This document shows positions 18,101 to 25,774 of a stretch of 64,000 nucleotides of DNA, piece after piece (position 1 is the first letter of the stretch; each line of letters starts with the position of its first letter). A program made the translations under genes and the position numbers. Origin of the DNA: DASSQJ01 sp963773655 (GTDB taxonomy: Bacteria > Actinomycetota > Actinomycetes > Actinomycetales > Dermatophilaceae); the NCBI GenBank assembly GCA_963773655.1, contig CAVZBX010000005.1:620001-684000 (forward strand). The letters run 5' to 3'. Below the pieces are notes generated by a model. The model ran no database searches. It worked only from the letters and a program-made list of their open reading frames with translations, and was not told the DNA's origin.

Positions 18101-19788
18101 GGCCGCGCCACCCGTCCCTCGTCCCAGACCGGCTCGTCGCTCTCGACCACCCGGCCGTCGGAGCGGAAGACGAGGAAGCGGTCCAGGCCCCGCGCGAACC
18201 AGCGGTCGTGGGTGACGGCCACGACCGTCCCCTCGAAGGCCTCGAGGGCGTCCTCGAGCGCCTCGGCGGAGTGCAGGTCGAGGTTGTCCGTGGGCTCGTC
18301 GAGGAGCAGCAGCGTGGCGCCGGACAGCTCGAGCAGGAGGATCTGGAGCCGGGCCTGCTGGCCGCCGGAGAGCGAGCCGAAGGTCTGCTCGGCGGCCCGG
18401 GCGAGCCCGTAGCGGTCGAGAGCGCGGGAGGCCAGGTCGCGCGGCATCCCGGCCCGGTGCTCGTCCCCGCGGTGCAGGATGTCGAGGAGGGTCCGGCCGT
18501 GCAGCTCGGCGTGGTCGTGGGTCTGCGCGAACCACCCGGGCCGCACCCGCGAGCCGAGCACCACGCGCCCCGCGTGCTCCACCGCCTGCGGCCGGATGGT
18601 GCCGACCGGCTGGTGCTCCGGCCCCGGGTCGCTCCCCCCGGCCGCGAGCAGCCGGAGGAAGTGCGACTTGCCGGAACCGTTGCTGCCGAGCACGCCGACC
18701 CGGTCGCCGAACCAGATCTCGGTGTCGAAGGGGTCGACGAGGCGCTGCCCGCCGGCGCGCAGCTCCAGCCCGGTCGCGACCACCGCCCGTTTCGCCGTGC
18801 GCCCTCCGCGCAGCCGCATCGACACCTTCTGCCGCAGCGGCACGGCCTCCGGTGGACCGGCCTCGACGAACCGCGCCAGCCGCGCCTCGGCGGCCTGCAG
18901 CCGTGAGGCCATGTCGGAGTTGTACGCCGCCTTCTGCCGGTACATGACGACGAGCGCCTTGAGCTTCGCGTGCTCCTCGTCCCAGCGCCGGCGCAGCTCC
19001 TCGAGGCGGGCGTTGCGGTCGGCCCGGGCCTGGTCGTACGTCGAGAATCGCCCCGGGTGGACCCACACGGTGTTGCCGCCCCGGCCCGGCTCCAGCGTGG
19101 CGATGCGGGTCGCGACCCGGTCGAGGAGCTCGCGGTCGTGGCTGACGAAGAGCACGGTCTTCGGCGACTCCACGAGCCGCTCCTCGAGCCAGCGCTTCGC
19201 GGGGACGTCGAGATAGTTGTCCGGCTCGTCGAGCAGGAGCACCTCGTCCGGGCCCCGCAGCAGCGCCTCGAGGACGACCCGCTTCTGCTCTCCGCCGGAG
19301 AGGGTCGTGACCCGGCGCCACTGGGCCCGTTCGTAGGGGATGCCGAGGGCCGCCACCGTGCAGACGTCCCAGAGCGTCTCCCACTCGTAGCCGCCGACGT
19401 CGCCCCAGTCGGCCAGCGCCTGCGCGTAGTCGAGCTGGTCCTGCTCGGAGTCGCGCTCCATCATGGCCAGCTCGGTGCGGTCCACCTCGGCGGCGGCCCG
19501 GCGCACCGGCTCCGGGGCCACCGAGACGAGCAGGTCGCGGACGGTGGAGTCGTCGCGCACCTTGCCGATGAACTGCCGCATGACACCCAGCCCGCCGCTG
19601 CGGGTGACCACGCCCTCGTGGGCGTCGAGGTCCCCGGCGAGGATCCGCAGCAGGGTCGTCTTGCCGGTGCCGTTGGGGCCGACGAGGGCGACCTTCGCCC
19701 CCTCGCCGACGCGCAGACTCACCTCGCGCAGCAGCGGCCGCCCGTCCGGCAGCGAGAAGCCGACGGCCGCGACGTCCAGGTGTCCCAC
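18094..19788 (-). CDS. ABC-F family ATPase
   Basis: This 564-residue protein holds two ABC domains in one chain with no membrane segments, as in ABC-F proteins that act on ribosomes. Walker A motifs are GPNGTGKTT (37-45) and GSNGSGKS (368-375); signatures are LSGGEQKRV and LSGGQQARLQ; Walker B regions are LLLDEPDNYLDVP and LLLDEPTDNLDLH. The Arg/Ala-rich segment between the domains is the tRNA-interaction linker. ABC-F proteins relieve stalled ribosomes or protect against ribosome-targeting antibiotics, and sequence does not decide which here. The start is GTG 19788. Confidence 0.92.
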   Translation of the reverse strand: MGHLDVAAVGFSLPDGRPLLREVSLRVGEGAKVALVGPNGTGKTTLLRILAGDLDAHEGVVTRSGGLGVMRQFIGKVRDDSTVRDLLVSVAPEPVRRAAAEVDRTELAMMERDSEQDQLDYAQALADWGDVGGYEWETLWDVCTVAALGIPYERAQWRRVTTLSGGEQKRVVLEALLRGPDEVLLLDEPDNYLDVPAKRWLEERLVESPKTVLFVSHDRELLDRVATRIATLEPGRGGNTVWVHPGRFSTYDQARADRNARLEELRRRWDEEHAKLKALVVMYRQKAAYNSDMASRLQAAEARLARFVEAGPPEAVPLRQKVSMRLRGGRTAKRAVVATGLELRAGGQRLVDPFDTEIWFGDRVGVLGSNGSGKSHFLRLLAAGGSDPGPEHQPVGTIRPQAVEHAGRVVLGSRVRPGWFAQTHDHAELHGRTLLDILHRGDEHRAGMPRDLASRALDRYGLARAAEQTFGSLSGGQQARLQILLLELSGATLLLLDEPTDNLDLHSAEALEDALEAFEGTVVAVTHDRWFARGLDRFLVFRSDGRVVESDEPVWDEGRVARPR

Positions 19789-19879
19789 GAGGAGACATCC
19801 TCCCCGATGGCGGTCCGGACCTCATCCGGGTTTCCGCGCCCGCGCCCGGACGCGCGCCGGGGGAGACGAGCAGGACGGG

Positions 19880-20275
19880 TCATGCCCGGTGGTCGAGCTC
19901 GGCGACCAGGCGCGCCGGGGCGGTGAGCCGGTAGGAGGTCTCGAGGAGCTCGCCGACCTCGGTCCAGTCGGGGTCGCCCCGCAGGTCGAGGGCCAGCCAG
20001 CCGTAGGCCCCTTCGTACCCGGGGACGCTGACCCGGGGGTCCTCGACGAGGGCGGGCCGCTCGGCCGCGTCCGGCAGGAAGACCAGCGCCTGCCCGAGCG
20101 CGTCCGACGCGTGGTCGCCCTTGACGACCCCGCCGAAGACGGCGAACACCTTGCGCGTGAAGAACGTGGGCCGGCCGTGGCTCACCTTCTCGGCGGCCCC
20201 GGGGAGGGCGAGGGCCAGGCCCCGGACGCGGGCGAGCAGCGGGTCGTCGTCGCGGTAGCGGGCCGGGTGCGCCAT
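19880..20275 (-). CDS. MmcQ/YjbR family protein
   Basis: This 131-residue protein has the YjbR/CyaY-like fold motifs: ALALPGAAEKVSHGRPTFFTRKVFAVFGG near the N-terminus and YGWLALDLRGDPDWTEVGELLETSYRL near the C-terminus. Members are called predicted DNA-binding proteins, but the function is not established. The ATG lies 24 bp after the truA stop on the same strand, so it may be co-transcribed with truA. Confidence 0.88.
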   Translation of the reverse strand: MAHPARYRDDDPLLARVRGLALALPGAAEKVSHGRPTFFTRKVFAVFGGVVKGDHASDALGQALVFLPDAAERPALVEDPRVSVPGYEGAYGWLALDLRGDPDWTEVGELLETSYRLTAPARLVAELDHRA

Positions 20276-20299
20276 GGCCCATGGTCCCCCGGTGACCGG

Positions 20300-21142
20300 T
20301 CAGCCGTCGAGCGCGCGGACCGCACGCGCCTGCTCGGCGCGAGCTGCCAGCTCGTCGTCGGGCGGGTAGGCCACCTCCTCCAGCGAGAGGCCGTGCGCCG
20401 GCATCACCGTGACCCGGGGGTCGCGCGCCCCGGCGGCGAGCACGTCGGCGGGCCATCCGGGGCCCTCGCGGCCCTGCCCCACCGGCACCGCCGCCCCGAC
20501 GAGGGCACGCACCATCGAGTGGCAGAAGGCGTCGGCCACCACCGTTGCCTCGAGCACCCCGTCGGCGCCTCGGCGCCAGCGGTAGCCGAGCAGGGTGCGA
20601 ACCGTCGTGGCACCCTCGCGCCGTCTGCAGAACGCCGCGAAGTCGTGCAGACCGACCAGGCCCTGCGCCGCCCGGTCCATCGCCGCCTCGTCCAGCCGGT
20701 CGCGCACGACCACGGTGTCGTGGCGGCGCAGCGGGTCCGCGGCCGCGGGGTCGTCGAGCAAGCGGTACAGGTAGCGCCGCCGCAGCGCCGAGAACCGGGC
20801 GTCGAAGCCCTCGGGCGCCGGTGCCGCGCGGTGGACGACGAGGTCGGCCGGCAGCACCCCGCCGAGCCGCCGGACGGCGGCTCCCTCGGGTGTGCGTGAC
20901 GCACGGCCGGGCAGCCGCTGCCAGGCGCCGGGCTCGACGTCGGCGTGGGCCACCTGCCCCCGGGCGTGGACCCCGGCATCCGTGCGGCCGGCCACGGTGA
21001 GGCGGACCGGCTCGGGGGCCCGGAGCACCGTCGTCAGCGCGTCACCGAGGACCCCCTCCACCGTGCGCCGCCCCGGCTGAGCCGCCCATCCCGAGAAGCC
21101 GGTGCCGTCGTAGGCGAGGTCGAGGCGGATGCGCAGGGTCAC
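20300..21142 (-). CDS. truA: tRNA pseudouridine synthase A
   Basis: TruA converts uridines 38-40 of the tRNA anticodon stem to pseudouridine. The 280-residue protein has the catalytic D55 in GRTDAGVHA and the N-terminal LDLAYDGTGFSGWAAQPG. YRYLYRLLD and FCHSMVRALVGA follow further on. The start is GTG 21142, with TACGCT (21150-21155, complement) seven bases upstream, suggesting its own leaderless transcript despite lying after rplQ. A terminator hairpin also separates it from rplQ. Confidence 0.96.
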   Translation of the reverse strand: MTLRIRLDLAYDGTGFSGWAAQPGRRTVEGVLGDALTTVLRAPEPVRLTVAGRTDAGVHARGQVAHADVEPGAWQRLPGRASRTPEGAAVRRLGGVLPADLVVHRAAPAPEGFDARFSALRRRYLYRLLDDPAAADPLRRHDTVVVRDRLDEAAMDRAAQGLVGLHDFAAFCRRREGATTVRTLLGYRWRRGADGVLEATVVADAFCHSMVRALVGAAVPVGQGREGPGWPADVLAAGARDPRVTVMPAHGLSLEEVAYPPDDELAARAEQARAVRALDG

Positions 21143-21182
21143 GTCGCCCAGCGTAGGGCGGTCGGGGGGAGCCGCTCGGACC

Positions 21183-21224
21183 CGGCGAGGGCCGCCTCCC
21201 CGGGTGGGGTGGCGGCCCTCGCCG
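21183..21224. terminator. Terminator hairpin after rplQ
   Basis: A 14-bp perfect stem (21183-21196 with 21211-21224; arm CGGCGAGGGCCGCC) and 14-base loop lie 17 bp past the rplQ stop. It marks the end of the alpha (rpoA) operon. Confidence 0.75.
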
Positions 21225-21241
21225 TCAGGCAGGGGCGCGGC

Positions 21242-21970
21242 TCAGGCGCCGGCCTTCTCGAAGCCGGCGGCCTCGGCGTCCTCGGCGGACTTGAACCAGA
21301 CCTCGGCCCGGGTCTGCTCGAACCACTGACCGTCGGGCTCGTGGTACTTCATCGAGTCCATGTTGCCCTTGACGGTGTAGCCGTCGTCGGGGGACGAACC
21401 GTCCTCGTTCGCCTGCACGGCGCCCTCGGGCAGCTGGGCCGACTCCTCGGTGGTCTCGGTCGCCTCGCCCTCGGCGGCGGCGTCCTCCGCCGCCTTGGTC
21501 TCGGCGGCTGCCTCCTCGGCCTCCTTCTGGGCGGCGGCGCGCTTGGCGGCGTCGTCCTTGGCGGCGCGCTTGGTGGCGCCCTCGGCCTCCTTGACCGTGG
21601 CCTTCTTCGCGACCGGCTCGCGGACGAGCTCGATCACGGCCATCGGGGCGTTGTCGCCCTTCCGGGGCCCGATCTTGGTGATGCGGGTGTAGCCGCCGTT
21701 GCGCTCGGCCATGTCGGGGGCGATCTCGACGAAGAGCCGGTGGACGACGCCCTTGTCGCGCACGACCGTCATGACGCGACGGCGGGAGGCGAGGTCACCG
21801 CGCTTGGCGAAGGTGACCAGCCGCTCGGCCAGCGGTCGCAGGCGCTTGGCCTTGGCCTCCGTGGTCGTGATGCGGTCGTGCTCGAACAGCGAGGTCGCGA
21901 GGTTCGCGAGGATGAGCCGCTCGTGTGCGGGACCGCCTCCGAGCCGGGGACCCTTGGTGGGGGTGGGCAT
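21242..21970 (-). CDS. rplQ: 50S ribosomal protein L17 with long linker and extra C-terminal domain
   Basis: The L17 core (residues 1-119, PTPTKGPRLGGGPAHERLIL...) is normal. It continues through an Ala/Glu/Lys-rich, probably helical linker (about 120-196) into a 46-residue tail (197-242). The tail has VKGN, KYHEPDGQWFEQT and EVWFKSAEDAEAAGF. The tail resembles the short C-terminal 'sunset' domain found on unrelated actinobacterial proteins, so the protein is 242 aa against about 120-130 usually. ATG 21970 has GGAGAA upstream. It ends the alpha operon. Confidence 0.93.
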   Translation of the reverse strand: MPTPTKGPRLGGGPAHERLILANLATSLFEHDRITTTEAKAKRLRPLAERLVTFAKRGDLASRRRVMTVVRDKGVVHRLFVEIAPDMAERNGGYTRITKIGPRKGDNAPMAVIELVREPVAKKATVKEAEGATKRAAKDDAAKRAAAQKEAEEAAAETKAAEDAAAEGEATETTEESAQLPEGAVQANEDGSSPDDGYTVKGNMDSMKYHEPDGQWFEQTRAEVWFKSAEDAEAAGFEKAGA

Positions 21971-22007
21971 TGGTGTTCTCCTTGGTAGGCGCGCCTGGAG
22001 GCGACGG

Positions 22008-23042
22008 TCAGAGCTGCTCGTCCTCGGCGTACGCCGAGTCGTCCTCGCCCTCACCGAAGGTGAAGTCGTCGTAGCGCTCGGCGATCATGCTCGGGTCGAA
22101 CCCGGGCGGGCTGTCCTTGAGCGCCAGGTTCATCCCGGCGAGCTTGGCCTTGACCTCGTCGATCGACTTCGCGCCGAAGTTGCGGATGTCGAGCAGGTCG
22201 GCCTCGCTGCGGCCGACGAGCTCGCCGACCGTGTGGATGCCCTCGCGCTTGAGGCAGTTGTAGGACCGCACGGTGAGGTCGAGGTCCTCGATCGGCAGCG
22301 CCAGGTCCGCGGCGAGCGCGGCGTCGGTCGGGCTCGGGCCCATGTCGATGCCCTCGGCCTCGACGTTGAGCTCACGGGCCAGGCCGAAGAGCTCGACGAG
22401 GGTCTTGCCGGCCGAGGCGAGAGCGTCGCGCGGCGCCATCGAGTTCTTGGTCTCGACGTCGACGACGAGCCGGTCGAAGTCGGTGCGCTGCTCGACCCGG
22501 GTGGCCTCGACCTTGTAGGTGACGGCGAGGACCGGGCTGTAGATGGAGTCGACCGGGATCCGGCCGATCTCCTGGTCGCCGGCCTTGTTCTGGGTCGCGG
22601 AGACGTACCCGCGGCCGCGCTCGACGGTGAGCTCCATCTCGACGGTGCCCTTGTCGTTGAGGGTCGCGATGTGGAGGTCGGGGTTGTGCACCTCGACACC
22701 CGCCGGCGGCGCGATGTCGGCACCGGTGACGGCGCCCGCGCCCTGTTTGCGCAGGTACATGACGACCGGCTCGTCGTGCTCGGAGGAGACGACGAGGCTC
22801 TTGATGTTGAGGATGATCTCGGTGACGTCCTCCTTGACGCCCGGGATCGTCGAGAACTCGTGGAGCACGCCGTCGATGCGGATGCTCGTCACCGCGGCAC
22901 CCGGGATGCTCGAGAGCAGGGTGCGGCGCAGGGAGTTGCCGAGCGTGTAGCCGAAGCCCGGCTCGAGCGGCTCGATGACGAAGCGGCTCCGGTTCTCGGA
23001 GACGACGTCCTCACTGAGGACGGGACGCTGTGCGATGAGCAC
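22008..23042 (-). CDS. rpoA: RNA polymerase alpha subunit
   Basis: This 344-residue protein has an N-terminal dimerisation domain (EPLEPGFGYTLGNSLRRTLLSSIPGAAV) and a C-terminal domain (SYNCLKREGIHTVGELVGRSEADLLDIRNFG) that contacts UP elements and activators. An acidic tail follows. The start is GTG 23042 after a purine-rich GAAAGAAGAA stretch; the longer in-frame extension is low-complexity. It is separated from rpsD by a 315-bp repeat-rich region, and precedes rplQ by 37 bp. Confidence 0.97.
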   Translation of the reverse strand: MLIAQRPVLSEDVVSENRSRFVIEPLEPGFGYTLGNSLRRTLLSSIPGAAVTSIRIDGVLHEFSTIPGVKEDVTEIILNIKSLVVSSEHDEPVVMYLRKQGAGAVTGADIAPPAGVEVHNPDLHIATLNDKGTVEMELTVERGRGYVSATQNKAGDQEIGRIPVDSIYSPVLAVTYKVEATRVEQRTDFDRLVVDVETKNSMAPRDALASAGKTLVELFGLARELNVEAEGIDMGPSPTDAALAADLALPIEDLDLTVRSYNCLKREGIHTVGELVGRSEADLLDIRNFGAKSIDEVKAKLAGMNLALKDSPPGFDPSMIAERYDDFTFGEGEDDSAYAEDEQL

Positions 23043-23357
23043 GGTGGTTCTTCTTTCTCGTGCGAGCCCGCCATATGACTCGCGACGCGTGCCGGTCCGA
23101 CCGGCCGTCCCACCACCTCGGTCCGTGGTGGGCCTCCCCGCGGGGCCGGAGCCGACCCACTCGCGCAGGCGAGCCCGAGGAAGCGGCCGAGCGAAGCGAG
23201 GCCTGGCTTCCTCGGAACATCGAGTCGCGCGAGCGAAGCGAGCTCCGAGCCTTCGGGGTCCACGGGGGCGGAGCCCCGTGGGGGTCTTTCGGGGGTCCAC
23301 GGGGGCGGAGCCCCGTGGGGGTCTTTCGGGGGTCCACGGGGGCGGAGCCCCCGTGTG
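23043..23357. other. rpsD-rpoA intergenic region rich in hairpins
   Basis: No gene is seen in these 315 bases. They hold 37-bp tandem repeats next to rpsD and a separate large hairpin at about 23170-23219. That hairpin's outer arms are CCGAGGAAGC and GCTTCCTCGG, with inner GGCC arms. The word GAGCGAAGCGAG occurs both in the loop and again about 40 bases later. No promoter is obvious, so rpoA is probably expressed by read-through or processing from the upstream genes. Confidence 0.75.
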
Positions 23358-23360
23358 TCA
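23258..23360. repeat. 37-bp tandem repeats, each a CACGGGG hairpin, at the rpsD 3' end
   Basis: Units start at 23258, 23295 and 23332 (the last incomplete). Each contains CCACGGGG...CCCCGTGG around a CGGAG centre. The unit nearest rpsD forms CACGGGGGC-GGA-GCCCCCGTG three bases before the rpsD stop. Related single hairpins follow rpsM and tuf. Confidence 0.9.
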
Positions 23361-23966
23361 GATCTTCGAGTAGTACTCGACGATGAGCTGCTCGCTGAGC
23401 TGGGTGTCGATCTGGGCCCGGGTCGGCAGCTGGTGGATGAGCACCTGCAGGGTGCCCGGGACGACCTGGAGCCAGGCCGGTGTGGGGCGGTCGCCGTAGG
23501 TCTCCCGCGCCAGCTGGATCGGGAAGGCCTCCACCGACTGCTTGCGCACGGTGATGATGTCGTACTGCTCGACGCGGTAGCTCGGCACGTCGACGCGCAC
23601 GCCGTTGACCTCGAAGTGACCGTGGCTGACCAGCTGACGCGACTGGCGGCGGGTGCGGGCGAGGCCGGCGCGGTAGATGACGTTGTCGAGGCGGGACTCG
23701 AGGATCGTCAGGATGTTCTCGCCGGTCTTGCCGGGGCGGTTGGCCGCCTCCTTGTAGTACCGGCGGAACTGCTTCTCCATGACCCCGTAGGTGAAGCGGG
23801 CCTTCTGCTTCTCCTGGAGCTGGGTCAGGTACTCCTTCTCCTGGATCCGGCGACGCCCGTGCTGGCCGGGCGGGAAGGGACGGAGGTCGAAGTTCTTGTC
23901 ACCACCGACGAGGTCGGTCTTGAGGCGACGCGACTTCTTGGTGATCGGTCCGGTGTAACGGGCCAT
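23358..23966 (-). CDS. rpsD: 30S ribosomal protein S4
   Basis: S4 (202 aa) binds 16S rRNA early and holds ribosomal fidelity contacts. RPFPPGQHGRRRIQEKEYLTQLQEKQKARFTYGVMEKQFRRYY and the S4 RNA-binding domain RTRRQSRQLVSHGHFEVNG are intact. The N-terminus lacks the four zinc cysteines, so this is the cysteine-free form. It follows rpsK by 37 bp and is followed immediately by the hairpin repeats. Confidence 0.98.
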   Translation of the reverse strand: MARYTGPITKKSRRLKTDLVGGDKNFDLRPFPPGQHGRRRIQEKEYLTQLQEKQKARFTYGVMEKQFRRYYKEAANRPGKTGENILTILESRLDNVIYRAGLARTRRQSRQLVSHGHFEVNGVRVDVPSYRVEQYDIITVRKQSVEAFPIQLARETYGDRPTPAWLQVVPGTLQVLIHQLPTRAQIDTQLSEQLIVEYYSKI

Positions 23967-24003
23967 GCTCTCTCAAACCTACTTTCGCGAAGTCTCTGGT
24001 CGC

Positions 24004-24408
24004 TCAGACGCGGCGGCGCTTGGGCGGGCGGACGCCGTTGTGCGGCTGGGGGGTCACGTCCTGGATCGAACCGACCTCGAGGCCGGCCGCGGTCAGGGAA
24101 CGGATCGCGGTCTCGCGACCGGACCCCGGGCCCTTGACGAAGACGTCGACCTTGCGCATCCCGTGCTCCATGGCACGGCGGGCAGCCGCCTCGGCGGCGG
24201 TCTGCGCGGCGAACGGCGTGGACTTGCGGGACCCCTTGAAGCCGACCTGGCCGGCGGAGGCCCAGGAGATGACGGCACCGGTGGGGTCGGTGATCGAGAT
24301 GATCGTGTTGTTGAACGTGCTCTTGATGTGGGCCTGGCCCACGGCGACGTTCTTCTTCTCCTTGCGGCGCACCTTCTTGGCGCCGGCCTGACGGCCCTTG
24401 GGAGGCAT
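24004..24408 (-). CDS. rpsK: 30S ribosomal protein S11
   Basis: S11 (134 aa) sits on the platform near the mRNA exit. The core HIKSTFNNTIISITDPTGAVISWASAGQVGFKGSRKSTPFAAQ and the C-terminal PHNGVRPPKRRRV are typical. The N-terminus is Lys/Arg-rich. It lies between rpsM (107 bp away, across a hairpin) and rpsD in the alpha operon. Confidence 0.98.
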   Translation of the reverse strand: MPPKGRQAGAKKVRRKEKKNVAVGQAHIKSTFNNTIISITDPTGAVISWASAGQVGFKGSRKSTPFAAQTAAEAAARRAMEHGMRKVDVFVKGPGSGRETAIRSLTAAGLEVGSIQDVTPQPHNGVRPPKRRRV

Positions 24409-24490
24409 AAGCGTTTCTCTCCTACAGGTTCTTCGACGTCTGGAGTCCCTGAGACCGAGTGCCCGCTCGGGCGACCACGGTCGGGGGGTC

Positions 24491-24513
24491 CACGGGGGGC
24501 GCAGCCCCCCGTG
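24491..24513. terminator. CACGGGGGGC-type hairpin after rpsM
   Basis: CACGGGGGGC (24491-24500) pairs with GCCCCCCGTG (24504-24513) over a three-base loop, two bases from the rpsM stop. Because rpsK follows in the same operon, it may attenuate transcription or protect the mRNA 3' end instead of fully terminating. Confidence 0.6.
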
Positions 24514-24515
24514 TG

Positions 24516-24893
24516 TTACTTGCCGGCCTTCTTCTTGCCGGCGACGGTGCGCTTGGGACCCTTGCGGGTGCGCGCGTTGGTCTTGGTCCGCTGGCCGCGC
24601 ACGGGCAGACCCCGGCGGTGACGCAGGCCCTCGTAGGACCCGATCTCGACCTTGCGGCGGATGTCCGAGGCGACTTCGCGCCGCAGGTCACCCTCGACCT
24701 TGAGGTTGTCCTCGATCCAGTCGCGCAGCTTGACGAGCTCCTCGTCACCGAGGTCCTTGACCCGGGTGTCGGGGTTGACGCCGGTGGCCACGAGGGCCTG
24801 CTGCGCGCTGGTGCGACCGACTCCGAAGATGTAGGTCAGTGCGACCTCGACGCGCTTATCGCGCGGGAGGTCCACTCCAACAAGACGTGCCAT
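24516..24893 (-). CDS. rpsM: 30S ribosomal protein S13
   Basis: S13 (125 aa) contacts the P-site tRNA and the large subunit. ARLVGVDLPRDKRVEVALTYIFGVG and GLRHRRGLPVRGQRTKTNARTRKG are diagnostic. ATG 24893 is chosen over the upstream in-frame start because it matches the family N-terminus and has AAGGAA upstream. It lies 222 bp from rpmJ. Confidence 0.98.
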   Translation of the reverse strand: MARLVGVDLPRDKRVEVALTYIFGVGRTSAQQALVATGVNPDTRVKDLGDEELVKLRDWIEDNLKVEGDLRREVASDIRRKVEIGSYEGLRHRRGLPVRGQRTKTNARTRKGPKRTVAGKKKAGK

Positions 24894-25115
24894 CTGTGGA
24901 TGGTTCCTTCTCTGTGTGTCCGGAGGTCTGGGGGCAACACCGGTCCGGCCCATCCTGGTCCGGTCCCCGGCCTCCGGGCCGGGGGTGACGTCCCGCGCCC
25001 ACCTGCATCCAGGTGGCCCGTCGGGGGTCGGGTGCTGCGTGTCTCTTCTGTTGTGCGTCTGCTCAGGTCCGTGACCCGTGCGGCCCCGGAGGGCGGTGGC
25101 TGCGGCCGACTGTCG

Positions 25116-25229
25116 TCAGCCCTGGCGCTGCTTGTGGCGCAGGTTCTCGCAGATCACCATGACCCGCCCGTTGCGGCGGATCACCTTGCACTTGTCACAG
25201 ATCTTCTTGACGCTCGGCTGAACCTTCAT
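25116..25229 (-). CDS. rpmJ: 50S ribosomal protein L36
   Basis: This 37-residue protein reads MKVQPSVKKICDKCKV and so on. The zinc ligands C11, C14, C27 and H32 are all present, so this is the zinc-binding form. L36 is the smallest large-subunit protein. It lies 31 bp after infA, the normal order infA-rpmJ-rpsM. Confidence 0.97.
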   Translation of the reverse strand: MKVQPSVKKICDKCKVIRRNGRVMVICENLRHKQRQG

Positions 25230-25260
25230 GGTGCCTTTGCTGTCTCGTCGATTCGTGGTC

Positions 25261-25482
25261 TCAGCGGTAGCGGAAGACGATGCGGCCGCGGGTGAGGTCG
25301 TACGGGCTCAGCTCCACCACGACCCGGTCCTCGGGGAGGATCCGGATGTAGTGCTGTCGCATCTTGCCGGAGATGTGCGCGAGCACCTTGTGACCGTTCG
25401 TCAGCTCCACGCGGAACATCGCGTTCGGAAGAGCCTCGACGATCGTGCCCTCGATCTCGATGACGCCGTCCTTCTTGGCCAT
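25261..25482 (-). CDS. infA: Translation initiation factor IF-1
   Basis: This 73-residue single OB-fold protein binds the ribosomal A site during initiation. AKKDGVIEIEGTIVEALPNAMFRVELTNGHKVLAHISGKMR is nearly invariant, ending SPYDLTRGRIVFRYR. It heads the infA-rpmJ-rpsM-rpsK-rpsD-rpoA-rplQ cluster from its own promoter at 25603-25632. Confidence 0.98.
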   Translation of the reverse strand: MAKKDGVIEIEGTIVEALPNAMFRVELTNGHKVLAHISGKMRQHYIRILPEDRVVVELSPYDLTRGRIVFRYR

Positions 25483-25602
25483 ACCCTCTCAATCCGCCGG
25501 TGGGCAGCCCATCGCTCACGTCGGACCACCCATGGAAATCGGTCCCGTGCTGCTCACGCAGGGCTGCACCCATACGCATCGCGCACACGTGACCGACGCT
25601 CG

Positions 25603-25632
25603 ATGATACGCGCTGGACCCCCCGGCCACGAA
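25603..25632 (-). promoter_or_regulatory. infA operon promoter
   Basis: On the minus strand TATCAT (25603-25608) is 18 bp downstream of TTCGTG (25627-25632), which is preceded by CCGAT as in the other ribosomal operons here. The -35 is the least typical of the set. The predicted leader is about 110 nt. Confidence 0.6.
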
Positions 25633-25664
25633 ATCGGCGGCCGACGGTCCCGGGACGTGGAGGA

Positions 25665-25702
25665 CCCCGGGCCGACCGTGCAGGGGTTCGGTCGACCCGG
25701 GG
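25665..25702. terminator. Hairpin 1 of a twin pair upstream of infA
   Basis: CCCCGGGCCGACCG (25665-25678) pairs with 25689-25702 over 14 positions with one mismatch and a loop of ten bases. It is nearly the same sequence as the hairpin 47 bp to the right. Confidence 0.65.
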
Positions 25703-25711
25703 CCGTCATGG

Positions 25712-25758
25712 CCCCGTCCGGGCCGACCGTGCAGGGGGTTCGGTCGGCCCGGACGGGG
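25712..25758. terminator. Hairpin 2 of the twin pair, 18-bp perfect stem
   Basis: CCCCGTCCGGGCCGACCG (25712-25729) is perfectly complementary to 25741-25758 around an 11-base loop. It begins 16 bp past the stop of the secreted protein gene and probably insulates infA from it. Confidence 0.75.
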
Positions 25759-25774
25759 GGTCCGGGATCCCGCC

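Noticed and set aside
23258..23360. Possible CRISPR array
   Set aside because: The 37-bp units are contiguous with no spacers and contain their own hairpin. There are no cas genes nearby.
23060..23386. Small ORFs across the rpsD-rpoA intergenic repeats
   Set aside because: They read through hairpin repeats and give repetitive peptides that differ by frame, so coding is not supported.
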